Position numbers and translations under genes: made by a program
From: Anastatus disparis
Taxonomy: Eukaryota > Arthropoda > Insecta > Hymenoptera > Eupelmidae
Length of the DNA stretch: 64,000 nucleotides
Direction: 5' to 3'
NCBI GenBank assembly: GCA_017163975.1
Contig: JAFFSR010000220.1
Location: 19,936,001-20,000,000 of the forward strand
Part shown: positions 12,865-24,723 of the stretch, piece after piece
Layout of the letters: each line of letters begins with the position of its first letter
Numbering within the stretch: the first letter of the stretch is position 1
Notes under the pieces: model-generated
What the model was told of the DNA's origin: nothing
The model's input: the letters and a program-made list of their open reading frames with translations, nothing else
The model's database searches: none

Positions 12865-15800
12865 TCATATGTTAATTTTGTATTGTTTTATAATTTTCTT
12901 GATTATTATTAATTTTTATTCCTAAAAGTTAATATTGACTGTGTCATTAGTAAAGTTAAAAAGATAGAAATACCTTTTGAAAGAATTTTGTATGAATAAA
13001 ATTCATTTAAAATATAAAACAAATTTTAATTGGTAGTATTTATTTTTATATTCCCTTAACATGTATAATTAAAAATTTTACAATTGTTACATATATTTGA
13101 AAAACTGTAATTAAAATATTCATTTCATAATAAAAATCAGTTATTTGATGGAATATAAATACAATAATTAAAAATAATTAAATTAAAAATTTAAGAGTGC
13201 AGAAACATTCAATCTTATAAAAAGAAAAGTTATTGTATATTTTTCCAAGACAAAATTATAAAAAAAAGAAAATGGTATGAAACTTTAAAATATTTGTCTT
13301 TTTTACTTTCAAAATAAATATGTAATCAAATTTTAGTTTGGAATTGTAATTTATTTTGTTAATATCAAATAAGCGTTTACTATTATTAAAGTTATTCCAA
13401 TTGTGCTTGAATATCAACTAATTTGTAATGCAAATCCCATAATTATTATTTATTTGAATGAATATTCTAGAATTTTAAATTTAACTGAAGTTTTGCAACT
13501 GGCTTTGCTTGTATAGTTGCTTCAGTTAAAACAACTGTTACATCAACGCTCCATCCAACATCTGAAATGTATAAATAAACTATTTATAGATTCATAAGTA
13601 AAAATACAACTTTTTTAAAAAATGTGCTTAGATATATATATTGTTCATCTTCAATTATAAAGTGATATTTCATTTAAGTTTCAGTAGCTTATGTCTTGGG
13701 AAGATGATATGTTGCCTGTATATATATTCAAAAATTCAAAATTTACTTATATGATTACAGATAAAATCTTTATTTAAATTCAATTTTTTACAATAAATAT
13801 TATTAAATATCGTTTTGAAACATCGATTTTTCATTTATTTTTATATAAAAAAAAAATATAAGATTTATCATTATTAATTATAATAATATTGAATTAACAA
13901 TTTTGAAAATTTTATTATTTTAGTAAATAATAAATTATTTTCAACTTTTATGATAACTTCTCATTTATCTATTGATTTACTTAAATAAAAATGCTCTTGA
14001 ATTGATGGCTTTGAAAATGTTCTTGAATTGACATGCATCAACGGAAGTTTAAACGCCAATCATATATGAATTTATTTTCGAGTATCATGATGAAATTGAG
14101 GTAAAGGTCTTGAAGTAACGCCGTGGACAGATGAAATTATTAATTTTAGTCGCTACAATAAAAGACATATTAAAAACCTATTTCATTGATGAAAAAAAAA
14201 TTATATTCATAAAAAATTGTAAAATAAAAACATATATAAAGTGATAAAGAATAATAAAACAAAAAATTGTGTGATTTTGTCAATAATATTACAAGTACAA
14301 TCTGTTTGCTTTTGTTAACCATAATAATAATAAATTTAAAAATTTTGTTTGCCTTAATTAGCGACGATAACACGAAATGTTATAATATAATTTCGTTAAT
14401 AATAACACAGTGAAAAATCTGTCTGACTTCATAAGTGACAAAAAAAGCGCTTATCTTCTTTTATTGGTTTTTATTAACTTATATTCTTAAATATGAAGTA
14501 CGCTTATAAACTTTTAAAATAATTAATGGAAATTCAATTAAATTCATATAAATGTATGCGATTAATGTCTTATAAATATATCCACTTAAAACGATAGTCT
14601 ATTACTTATGAAATTTTATATTTGCATTTTTCAATATTTATTTTTTTCCTTACATACTGCTAAATATTCTTAAATTTTTCATAATAAATAAATGAAGTTA
14701 CACATTAATGTTTTGGCATTAGAACTAATATTAAAAAGTATTAATCTACGTGCATATTTCGTGATGAATATTTATCATCATACTTACTTCATGTATTCGT
14801 GTAAAAAGAATAAATTTATATTACAATAATCATAAACCAGATGCAAGTTAGAACTTAGAAATGGACGTAAAAGGTGTAAGTATAATATTTATCACGGAAT
14901 CACGAATATAAGATTACGTTAATGTATTACTTTTTTATATTGAAAATTTTAGTTTTATTTTTTCACAATAAACAAAATAATTATCTTACCTCTATCTAAA
15001 AAGTTTTCAAAATTGGAAAACTCGATCCAATACCAGGTTCATTCAAGAATTTCAGCATCTAAATCAAGATAAGGTCTATATATTCTCTTACATATAAAAT
15101 TTATAATCAATATTTTCTTTCTAGTTCCAATATAAGAGCTTTCGAGCTTGCATTAAATCCATATTGTTATCTTTTGCTTCGTCGCTAAGACATCTGACGT
15201 TTCATATTAATGATCATTATTTTTTCTATATTTCAATTAATTAACTGTTAAAGGGTCATGCACGTTTTCGTAAAAATTTTTAGTTTCAAATATTATAATA
15301 ACATTAATAGCGTCCAAACAAATTTGGGTAAAATTTCGCTGTATTTTTCATGAAGTTAAATTCAAATCTGATATCAAAATCATGAAATTGAATAAGACAA
15401 ACACAGAATGATTTTTAAAGTATTAAAATAGTTTTCTCAATTGAACAGAAACGTATAAATACTTTTTTTACAATAAATTTTCTTCAAATTTTCAGCAAAA
15501 TATTTAAAAAATAATATTATTAAGTATTTTTCTTTTATTGAATTGAAATACCAATAAATTTCAAATTTTAAATTTAAGTCCTACAATCAATTCTTTTTTA
15601 CGCCAGGAAAACGTGTACGTCCAACAACTTTTATACTATCAAAAAAAGAACAACAATTAAAGCATATGGATAATAATGAATTATAAAATCACTCAAACTT
15701 ATTGTGTTATGTAAAATAAAGTAATCTATCAAGTGTAAAGCATAAAATTATTTTTCTTTAATTACGATTGGAAGATATAAAGAAAATAATATAAAAAATG

Positions 15801-16488
15801 AATTTATTTTGGAACACAGACATAGTATGAAAATTTCATCGACATACCTTATTTGTAATCTTTCAGTTATAATAATTTAATACTTACTATTTTATTACAG
15901 TTTGAGGATATTAAAAACTGTACTTTTATTAAGTTTGAATACATAAATTACGCCTAAAATACTGATTAGTAAAAATTTATTTAAATAATTTTTAAAAAAA
16001 CGAAAATGAAACAAATTTCCTTATTTAAATTATATCAAGTATGAAATCTTCACGTTAAAATAAATTACATGGAAAGTTAAGTCGGCGTAAATAATTTAAA
16101 TTAAAATCATCGAAGATTTTTAGAATTTTCAAACATTATCTTTTTATTTGTAGACATAAAAATTATATTCTATAACTAACAATAACAACTTATAATATAA
16201 CAATAGAAATATTTGCTTTAAGTATTGAATATCAATGAATATAAAGAATTCGCGTAATTATACAGATGTTCAAATTTAACAAAATTGATAATACGAGAGA
16301 CTACATAATGGTTAAACTTCATTTATTTTTCATTATCAGTAAATAATTAGTAATTATTATCTATTATAAAATTGAAACTATTTGAAATTTAAAAAAATTA
16401 AATCAACATGTTAAAATTGTATATAATGATGGCAAAAGTCTTTTTTTTAAGATATTTTTGTAATAACGTCTAGTGCCATTAAATCATA
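12865..16488. other. intergenic spacer between the two G6PD copies
   Basis: AT-rich, with no intact gene. It carries the polyadenylation-like AATAAA near 13005 behind the FKBP relic and the COMMD10 relic described separately. At 15000-15200 the minus strand has two short stretches with codon-like texture but stops between them; I could not assign them. Confidence 0.5.
13392..13561 (-). pseudogene. COMMD10-like COMM-domain fragment (pseudogene)
   Basis: Read on the minus strand after an AG acceptor (AG at 13563-13562), one frame gives V-G-W-S-V-D-V-T-V and a conserved-looking run to L-Q-L-N-L-K-F. Three stop codons follow (13469-13467, 13448-13446 and 13445-13443), then the same frame resumes with L-W-D-L-H-Y-K-L-V-D-I-Q-A-Q-L-E and a stop. 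The C-terminal helix ending in I-Q-A-Q-L is typical of COMMD10, a subunit of the Commander complex in endosomal recycling. Only the last part of the COMM domain is present and no upstream exons were found, so this is a decayed fragment. The assignment rests on motif recognition. Confidence 0.55.
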
Positions 16489-19398
16489 ATGGCAATATTA
16501 CGTAAACTTTTCCAGTTGTGCTGCCTGATTGGAGGTAAGTAAAATTTTGTAATTTACTTCAAACGGTATCTTCTCCAGTTATGCTAGTAATAAATTTTTT
16601 TATTAGTCTAAAATGCAAAAAAATTATCTTTTACAATTTTTTTATTACAAAATAATATTATTTCGTAAACTATTCCTTAAAATCATTCCTAAAAAATCAA
16701 TATTATTTATTAATTTACTTCCAAATCCATCCTAAAAATGTTTTATCATGGTATCAATAGTAATCTGGGCACACGACAGTTATGGTTTCGTCAACCAAAT
16801 ATCAAATTTTGGTGAAATCATTCGATCTGAACGATCTGTTGATTCTGCAGTATCAAATTCTTTCGTTTTACTTGGAGCTTCAGTAAGTTTATTTTTAATT
16901 TTATAATAATCGCTTATTTGTAAATTAAACATTATGATTAATTTTATAAACTAAAACAATAGGGTGATCTAGCAAAACGAAAAATTTATCCATCTCTTTG
17001 GAATCTTTACCGTAACAATCTGTTACCACCAAATACAAGATTCTACGGTTATGCTCTAAGTGAGATGACCGTTGAACAGTTACGTGTAAATTGCGCTCCT
17101 TTTATTAAAGTCACACCAAACGAGGAAAAGCTTTATGATAAATTCTGGCAATTGAATGCGTACATTAATGGCACTAAAAACGCTGACGCTGATTATGACA
17201 AAATCAATGAAATTATCGAAAAGTCAGAAAAGAATGGAAAAGGTAATAGAATATTTTACCTTGCTTTACCACCTGTGGTATTTCCAATTGCAGGAGCTCA
17301 AATTAAACGGGCCTGCATGGCTAAGAAGTAAGTTTTATTAATTTATATCATTTTAGCAAAATAGTCCAAGTATACAATCATTTCAATCATAACCTATTTG
17401 AAAAATCCAAAAACTCATAAATTTTAACTTTAATATAATTATTTCAAAATTAGTCTTAATTTCTACTTACGTTTCTTCCATGGAAAATTAAAAAAGTATA
17501 TTTATTTTTAGTGGAGATACAAGAGTAGTAATAGAAAAACCTTTTGGCCATGACTCAGCTAGTTCAGAGGAATTGTCTAATAAGTTAAAAGCACTTTTTA
17601 CGGAAGATCAAATTTATCGTATGGATCATTACCTTGGCAAAGAAATGGTCCAGAATATTCTTACTTTGAGATTTGATAATCGTATCTTTGAACCAACTTG
17701 GAACAAAGATAACATTGCTGCTGTTGAAATTTTGTTTGAAGAAAGTATTGGTGTTGAAGGTAGAGGCAATTACTTCGATAATTACGGCATAATAAGAGAC
17801 GTCATGCAAAATCATTTATTACAAATCATGTCTCTTATTGCTATGGATAAACCAGATTCTGGTCATCATGATGATGTTAGGTAGATATTAATTGATATTT
17901 AAAAAAAATATAATTATGCAACATAAAAGATGGGTTTTTTTGTAAAATTTTTGTTATTTCTGAAAAATTTTGAAATTATGCAAGATATATTTCAATTGAT
18001 ACCAATAGTAATAATTTAGTTTATGAGTTATCTTGAAAAAAATGCATGAAATATGTAATAATCAAAATTTAATAATTTTTTTAATTTTTCATATGTTTTA
18101 GAGATGCAAAAGTTGAACTTTTGAAGAAAACAAAACCCATTATTTTGGATGACGTTGTTCTTGGACAATATGTCGGTAACCCAGATTCAAAGAATCCCAA
18201 AGAAAAAATAGGATATGTGGATGATCCTACAGTGCCAAAAGATTCAATTACACCAACATTTGCTCTTACAGTATTAAAAGTTGATAACGAACGATGGCGT
18301 AATGTTCCTTTCATCATCAGAGCAGGCAAAGGTAAATCTTCTTTGGATTTTAAAGAAGCACTTAGCATGTATTGGATTTATACAAAGATAAATAATTTAT
18401 TAAATTTTTAGGTCTCAAAGAAAAAAAAACTGAAGTAAGAATTCAATATCGCGATGTCGACGATAATACTAAGAAAGGTCAAACTAGAAGAAACGAAATA
18501 GTATTTACGGTATCCAGAAATGAAGCAGTAGAAATAAATATCATGTCCAAATCTCCTGGTATGACTTCTGACATTCAAAATATTGGACTGGACTTTGTTT
18601 ACAAAAATCACTATAATGTGAGTTTTACAATATTAATAGATAATATTTTTCCATCGAGTCAAATTTTTTCTTCACAATACAAAAGAGGCATTCCTGTTAA
18701 AAATAACCGATCTCATCCCATGGATTCAAATTTTATGTTTTAACCAGATCCAATAGGATGAATCAAATCTTTTGATAAACGAATAATCGATCTTACTCTG
18801 TAAATTTAAATAACCTATATGGTTATTGGCAATAATATATTTTAATTGGTTTTAATGATTTTGATCGATTTAATTAAGAAACGATCTATAAAGTTTTTCT
18901 TAACTTTCAAAAGATCTAGAAATAAAATTTCCAATTTGATCTAATTTTTGTAATCCGTTTTAATTGGATCCATTTCTAAAAAATATTGCTATTTGGTAAC
19001 TAGAACAATAAATATGATTTTTATTGAATTTCAGAATGTCAAATTACCCGAGGCCTATGAAAGATTGCTTTTAGATGTTTTCCGAGGCTCTCAAAATAAT
19101 TTCGTACGTACTGACGAGCTGAGGGAAGCATGGAGAATATTTACTCCGATACTTCATGAAATCCAAGATAAAAAGATTCGTCCTATTAACTATAAGTAAG
19201 TCTATAATTTATATATTTTAAAAATTAAAAATATATAATTTAAGATTTGTTTTTATGAATATTTGTTCAATTAATTAGCTGTTCGTAATTTATTTACACC
19301 ATGCTTTAATAAAAACATTTTCTGTATAATTTTTTAGATTTGGTACACGAGGACCAGTCCAAGCAAATGATATGGAAAGAAAAAATAATTTTTTATAA
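16489..19398 (+). CDS. secreted G6PD-like protein, copy 2 (catalytic lysine kept)
   Basis: Tandem paralogue of the gene at 8047 with the same eight-exon structure. Exons: 16489-16534, 16761-16882, 16963-17327, 17512-17880, 18102-18331, 18412-18617, 19035-19195, 19338-19398. Exons 3 to 8 have exactly the same lengths as copy 1; the product is 519 aa. An N-terminal hydrophobic segment ([13 protein letters not shown]) looks like a signal peptide. GASGDLA, EKPFG, the catalytic motif RMDHYLGK (Lys-221) and the catalytic His (279, in MQNHLLQ) are intact, but the human R365 position is Lys-382. Like copy 1 it ends at KNNFL without the usual C-terminal tail. It could be an active extracellular or ER-lumenal dehydrogenase; animal H6PD is a precedent for lumenal G6PD activity but is a different family branch. 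Intron 6 (417 nt) is longer than in copy 1. Confidence 0.92.
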
Positions 19399-19855
19399 TC
19401 ACAAATTGAAGGAATTACATGCTGCCAAACATTTAAATTTATATTTTTATATTCGCATATGCATGTCAAACACAATCAAAATTAATTTATTATTTTTAAT
19501 GTAAATATCAATTTATTAATGATCAATATATGTTAATAATATTAAAATAAATTCATTCTAATAAATTAACTTTTATCTATTCAGTTTTTTCTCCTTCTGA
19601 TGATAATTTTTTTGATACTGCAAGTTAGTTCCTTCTTTCCTATACAGTATACCAAAATTTAATTGGACATTTCGCACCGTGAATAAATTAAATTTTCTTG
19701 TGTATTTATTAATTTTTACTATGAATATGCTGATTTTTACTATATATAGAGTAATTTTTACATAAAATCAAGTATTTTTCAATAATGATTTTTCTTCGTA
19801 TGTAAAAAATTTATGTCTTGAGATGACAGGCAAAAATGATAAATTAAGTACAATA
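19399..19855. other. 3' flank of G6PD copy 2
   Basis: AT-rich, with candidate polyadenylation signals near 19546. No coding frame is recognised before the reverse-transcriptase relic. Confidence 0.5.
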
Positions 19856-19859
19856 TGTT

Positions 19860-20085
19860 GGCTAAAGTTTTTAATAAGTTGATGCACAGTCAATTTTCAA
19901 GATATCTTGATAAATATATCATAAGTAAGCAACACAGTTTTACTCGAAGTAGTAAGATTGAAATTCGGTGGATGCGTTTTAAGCAGACTTAATTAAAGCT
20001 TTCGATACTGTTGATATTAACTTGCTTTTGAAAAAACTGCAATGTTATAGTATAACTGGTTGTGTGCTTAGGTAGGTGAAGTCTT
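19860..20085 (+). pseudogene. LINE reverse-transcriptase fragment
   Basis: Two frames show pieces of a non-LTR reverse transcriptase. One runs L-A-K-V-F-N-K-L-M with a later R-Y-L-D-K-Y-I-I-S-K-Q-H-S-F. After a frame shift the second shows KAFDTVDINLLLKKL and V-K-S-Y-L, matching the conserved segment containing the K-A-F-D-x-V-D signature. The fragment is only about 75 codons and is frameshifted, so it is dead. It abuts the Helentron-like element, which may have inserted into it. Confidence 0.7.
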
Positions 20086-21185
20086 ATCTTATCTTACTAT
20101 TATATAAAAGGACAGCGTTTGTTTGAATGTTCTCAATTATCTCAAAAACTACTAAAGCGATCGTTTTCAAATTTTAAATTTAAATTCTTTATAATGTGAC
20201 GAGTGTCATCTTATCTTATCTTATCTTATCTTATCTTACTATTATATAAAAGGACAGCGTTTGTTTGAATGTTCTCAATTATCTCAAAAACTACTGAACC
20301 GATCGTTTTCAAATTTTAGATTTAAATTCTTTATAATGTGACGAGTGTCATAGGCTATATAAATAATTACTTTTTTAATCAATAATTGCAATAAAATAAT
20401 AATAGACCTAGATCTTAACGCGTAGGGAATAGGGACTACTTTTTTTCGGCGTTCTGCGGTCCTATCCTTGCTACTTTCCTTGGTTGCCCAATAGGTGGCG
20501 ACCGATTTTGTCTTTCACTTTATTAAACTGGTACGGTAGAAATACTTATACACCTTTGATATTCCCTAACTTCAACACAATAAATTTTTATTGCATATTC
20601 TCTAATCACAGAGTAATATTACCTCGGATTATTTAATGAAATATTTTCCTATTCCATTAGGCAGAATCAAAAATTAGACAATTTTTTTAACTTTAGACAA
20701 AATTTTATATCTTATTCAAGGAAATTCTTTATTCCTCAAATATTTATTGGCTCATATATGAGAATTTAACCCTTTATGGTTAATAAAATAATTTTAAAAA
20801 TAACAAATAATTATGTATGATTTGCGATTTTTTCTAAAAATTTTATTCCAAATATATTAACAAAAAATATAAGATATTTGACCCGCTTTCAAATCACGTT
20901 AATTTTATTCAAAATACAATTTCTCATAGATTTTTCAAGAAATTTGATGTTTAGAAAACTTAACCATTTTTATACGAATAAATTTTTTTTAACTTCTTTA
21001 ATCATTAATAATATGAAAAAAAAAATTTTTCCATTTATTAACACAATCGCAAATAACGTTGATTTTATCATCCTGTAAGAGTACGATTTAATAAATGATA
21101 GTTTTTGAGATTCTATTTCTATACCTACCGACTTCTGCCGAACTATTGCGCGGGCGAAGCCGAGACGGGGGATGCTAGTTTACTA
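20086..21185 (+). mobile_element. Helentron-like non-autonomous element
   Basis: The left part holds the phrase GCGTTTGTTTGAATGTTC followed by CTCAAAAACTACTGAACCGATC, and the right part ends with GCGGGCGAAGCCGAGACGGG and GCTAGT. These are the hallmark end phrases of Helentron/Helitron-2 type elements in insects (recognition from memory). The left end is present twice, about 145 bp apart (20086-20210 and 20220-20350), separated by TCTTA microsatellite repeats. No Rep/helicase is encoded. Exact ends are approximate. Confidence 0.55.
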
Positions 21186-21306
21186 GATATGCGAAGCCTT
21201 ACCTTTGATGTGATCGTTGTATGGTCAGGAGTTGGTTCAGGTATTTCATACACTTTTTTTTGCATAAATTTATTCAACTATAAGTTATGTTCCTGTGATT
21301 TGGAGG

Positions 21307-21412
21307 CCGTACTTTCCAATTGAAAAAATTACATGAGATCTCATATGAGATCTCGTTTCATTTTCTATCGTGAGAGCTCACGTGAGATCTCATGTCATTT
21401 TTTTCAGTACGG
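21307..21412. repeat. short palindromic element with CCGTACT ends
   Basis: Begins CCGTACT and ends with its complement AGTACGG. Inside, ACATGAGATCTCA on the left is mirrored by TGAGATCTCATGT on the right, with further nested AGATCT palindromes. The span of ~106 bp suits a small MITE or a hairpin relic. Confidence 0.5.
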
Positions 21413-21465
21413 TTGCAATGTCAGATTAATTGTCAGAAATATTAATAAATAGGTGATATATATTG

Positions 21466-21834
21466 TAACCTCTTTTCTCTTATTCGGAAAGAGAGGTAAA
21501 GCGTTATGAATTTATCAAGGCCCTCTTTGACGAATACTTCAGAATTAGGGTTTATTCAGGTAGAGGATGGAATCTGGGAATGGAAAATGTATTAGATAAA
21601 TAAACAATGCAGCTTAATTTTATGTTAGAAAGTACTGGAGCTTTATTTAAAGAAAATAAATTATTTTTATTTTTACAACGCCGTTTAAAAAAGCAATAAG
21701 GTAATTTATAATTAAAATAAAAATTGAAATTTATTGGATCTCTATAATAAAGTGTCTAAGAAAGGAAAAGGAAATAATAATTATAATAATTACAATAGAC
21801 TCGCAGGTTTTTACAAGCAATATCAAGCACACTT
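21466..21834 (+). pseudogene. unidentified coding-like fragments
   Basis: Two stretches have protein-like codon texture. At 21466-21603 a frame contains R-Y-E-F-I-K-A-L-F-D-E-Y-F and then GRGWNLGMENVLD before a stop. At 21736-21834 a frame contains N-R-L-A-G-F-Y-K-Q-Y-Q-A-H-L. I do not recognise the protein. Their position between a Helentron-like element and the cassette array suggests relics of an inserted element, but this is inference. Confidence 0.3.
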
Positions 21835-22946
21835 AGTATAACGGTTGAATTTACTAATTTTCGCTTGGTTAATAATGTCTCATTCTACCTTATTAACAGA
21901 GTTCGGTTGGAATATTGAATTAACTTTTGGCGCTATTTTAGCATTAGTACGGCGAAGAGTTCTTAATTTTCTAGTTTCCTTATGAGCTTTATACATTACT
22001 TAATTTATTTTTAATTTATTTGCTCTTTATTTCAACTAGAAATTAATTAAAATTTTTATTACATGAAATTTTCATAAAATGAAATTTATGATGCATTTAT
22101 TGCATCTCAATGAAACATATTCACGAGAACAAAAAGAAAAGAATTAAGCCAAAATGCATTCATAAATCAATTATTAATGATTATATGAACTAATTATTTT
22201 TGTTCTTTTTTTTTTGTTTGTTTGGAGGAGAATACAAAAATTATAAATCTAAAAATTATTATAATATAATCTTCTTGCGAAAACAGACTTATAAAAGTCA
22301 AATTTTATACCAACGACCCCTACCCTACTATAAAGGATATATACATACATATACAGATATTGTTTAATAAACCAGGAACTTCAAGGTAAATCTGATTAAT
22401 TATTTAAAAATCTTTTTCTTAATCAATCACGGTGCCAAAGGGTTGTAGTTAAAGTAAGCTTACTTATATATTTTTATATCAGGATGTAGAATAGTATCCG
22501 AAAACTTGGTTCGATTTGTTTAAGACACAAATAATACATCGGAGAAGCTAACGTAGCTACCATTTACGCTATTAACTTAAATAAATATATAATACATAAG
22601 ACAGCAAATCTACCAAAAACATTAAAATACGGAAACAGCTACGGAGGTATAAAACAATAACTACTATAAATAAGGGTAGTCACAGGAGGAGAAATTCAAC
22701 AAATTTTTTAGAAAATGTTGGACGCAAGGAAAAAAATTATAGGAATTTTTTAGCGTGATGCTCAACGTAGCGAAACAAAACATACCAAGGTTATTCATTT
22801 TGAAAGCATGGGAGGATAATCTAGAAAATCTAGAAATAAATCTAGAAAACGAATTTTTATTTTTATAAAATTCTTATTTATTAATTTTCACGCGTTTGAT
22901 TTCTTGGATTTCACAATGCTTAATCGTGATACAAAGATACCCACAA

Positions 22947-22990
22947 TATAATAAATAATAATTTACTTATTCTCACGTTCTGTAGTCAGT
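22947..22990 (+). promoter_or_regulatory. TATA-like box and TCAGT initiator of cassette 1
   Basis: TATAATAAATAAT starts at 22947 and TCAGT lies at 22986-22990. The T-C-A-G-T pentamer is the classic arthropod initiator. The spacing is slightly longer than canonical. The same arrangement recurs in the other four units at +361 intervals. Confidence 0.45.
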
Positions 22991-23048
22991 ACTAATTTCA
23001 CCACCTTTGTGGTTGGTGCTGTTTGTAAAAAATTTAAGATATAATTTA

Positions 23049-23279
23049 ATGACGAGGCCTGTACCGTCCAATTATAAACCTTTTTCATTAGAAGATAATT
23101 TATATTTGTTAGACGAAAGTGATTATAAAATTTTACAAGATGAAAATATGTACGAAAATCAAATTCAAGAGGCCATAGAAGAAGCTATAAAAGTTTTGCT
23201 AAAGACGCAAGACTTAGTCAAACAAGAAATAGAATGTATACGTTTTTTAGAACCGATAAGTAAAAATTATATTCAATAG
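23049..23279 (+). CDS. 76-aa cassette protein, unit 1 (unknown function)
   Basis: The ORF starts at the first ATG after the TCAGT element (23049) and encodes 76 aa beginning M-T-R-P-V-P-S-N-Y. An extension upstream from a non-ATG codon is open but has no supporting start. The product is acidic, with no signal peptide or membrane segment. Residues 36-68 look like one amphipathic helix (I-Q-E-A-I-E-E-A-I-K-V-L-L). A central motif S-L-E-D-N-L-Y-L-L-D-E-S-D-Y has a weak echo in the 29-codon ORF at 24743. I do not recognise the family. Confidence 0.5.
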   Translation: MTRPVPSNYKPFSLEDNLYLLDESDYKILQDENMYENQIQEAIEEAIKVLLKTQDLVKQEIECIRFLEPISKNYIQ

Positions 23280-23409
23280 AGCTATCGTGATACAAAGATA
23301 CCCACAATATAATAAATAATAATTTACTTATTCTCACGTTCTGTGGTCAGTACTAATTTCACCACCTTTGTGGTTGGTGCTGTTTGTAAAAAATTTAAGA
23401 TATAATTTA

Positions 23410-23640
23410 ATGACGACACCTGTACCGTCCAATTATAAACCTTTTTCATTAGAAGATAATTTATATTTGTTAGACGAAAGTGATTATAAAATTTTACAAG
23501 ATGAAAACATGTACGAAAATCAAATTCAAGAGGCCGTAGAAGAAGCTATAAAAGTTTTGCTAAAGACGCAAGACTTAGTCAATCAAGAAATAGAATGTAT
23601 ACGTTTTTTAGAACCGATAAGTAAAAATTATATTCAATAG
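23410..23640 (+). CDS. 76-aa cassette protein, unit 2
   Basis: Intact copy of the unit 1 ORF. It differs at three residues: Thr for Arg at position 3, Val for Ile in the A-I-E-E-A segment, and Asn for Lys near position 58. Leader and promoter-like elements are retained. Confidence 0.5.
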   Translation: MTTPVPSNYKPFSLEDNLYLLDESDYKILQDENMYENQIQEAVEEAIKVLLKTQDLVNQEIECIRFLEPISKNYIQ

Positions 23641-23770
23641 AGCAATCGTGATACAAAGATACCCACAATATAATAAATAATAATTTACTTATTCTCACGT
23701 TCTGTGGTCAGTACTAATTTCACCACCTTTGTGGTTGGTGCTGTTTGTAAAAAATTTAAGATATAATTTA

Positions 23771-24001
23771 ATGACGACACCTGTACCGTCCAATTATAAA
23801 CCTTTTTCATTAGAAGATAATTTATATTTGTTAGACGAAAGTGATTATAAAATTTTACAAGATGAAAACATGTACGAAAATCAAATTCAAGAGGCCGTAG
23901 AAGAAGCTATAAAAGTTTTGCTAAAGACGCAAGACTTAGTCAATCAAGAAATAGAATGTATACGTTTTTTAGAACCGATAAGTAAAAATTATATTCAATA
24001 G
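23771..24001 (+). CDS. 76-aa cassette protein, unit 3
   Basis: Its protein is identical to that of unit 2, making these the most recently separated pair in the array. All cassette elements are retained. Confidence 0.5.
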   Translation: MTTPVPSNYKPFSLEDNLYLLDESDYKILQDENMYENQIQEAVEEAIKVLLKTQDLVNQEIECIRFLEPISKNYIQ

Positions 24002-24131
24002 AGCAATCGTGATACAAAGATACCCACAATATAATAAATAATAATTTACTTATTCTCACGTTCTGTGGTCAGTACTAATTTCACCACCTTTGTGGTTGGT
24101 GCTATTTGTAAAAAATTTAAGATATAATTTA

Positions 24132-24362
24132 ATGGCGAGACGTGTATCGTCAAATTATAAATCTTTTTTATTAGAAGATAATTTACACTTGTTAGACGAA
24201 AGTGATTATAAAATATTACAAGATGAAAACATGTACGAAAATCAAATTCAAGAGGCCATATAAGAAGCTATAAAAGTTTTGCTAAAGACGCAAGACTTAG
24301 TCAATCAAGAAATAGAATGTATACGTTTTTTAGAACCGATAAGTAAAAATTATATTCAATAG
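24132..24362 (+). pseudogene. cassette unit 4, broken ORF
   Basis: The ATG is present and most of the frame matches, but the codon after G-G-C-C-A-T-A is TAA, terminating in the middle of the helix. Several substitutions near the N-terminus (A-R-R-V-S-S-N) are absent from the other units. This is the only degraded unit of the five. Confidence 0.75.
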
Positions 24363-24492
24363 AGCTAGCGTGATACAAAGATACCCACAATATAATAAAT
24401 AATAATTTACTTATTCTCACGTTCTGTGGTCAGTACTAATTTCACCACCTTTGTGGTTGGTGCTGTGTGTAAAAAATTTAAGATATAATTTA

Positions 24493-24723
24493 ATGACGAG
24501 GCCTGTACCGTCCAATTATAAACCTTTTTCATTAGAAGATAATTTATATTTGTTAGACGAAAGTGATTATAAAATTTTACAAGATGAAAACATGTACGAA
24601 AATCAAATTCAAGAGGCCATAGAAGAAGCTATAAAAGTTTTGCTAAAGACGCAAGACTTAATCAATCAAGAAATAGAATGTACGCCTTTCTTAGAACCGA
24701 TAAGTAAAAATTATATTCAATAG
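24493..24723 (+). CDS. 76-aa cassette protein, unit 5
   Basis: Intact last copy. It has Ile for Val before N-Q and T-P in place of I-R in the C-I-R-F-L-E-P segment. Thr versus Arg at position 3 groups it with unit 1. Confidence 0.5.
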   Translation: MTRPVPSNYKPFSLEDNLYLLDESDYKILQDENMYENQIQEAIEEAIKVLLKTQDLINQEIECTPFLEPISKNYIQ

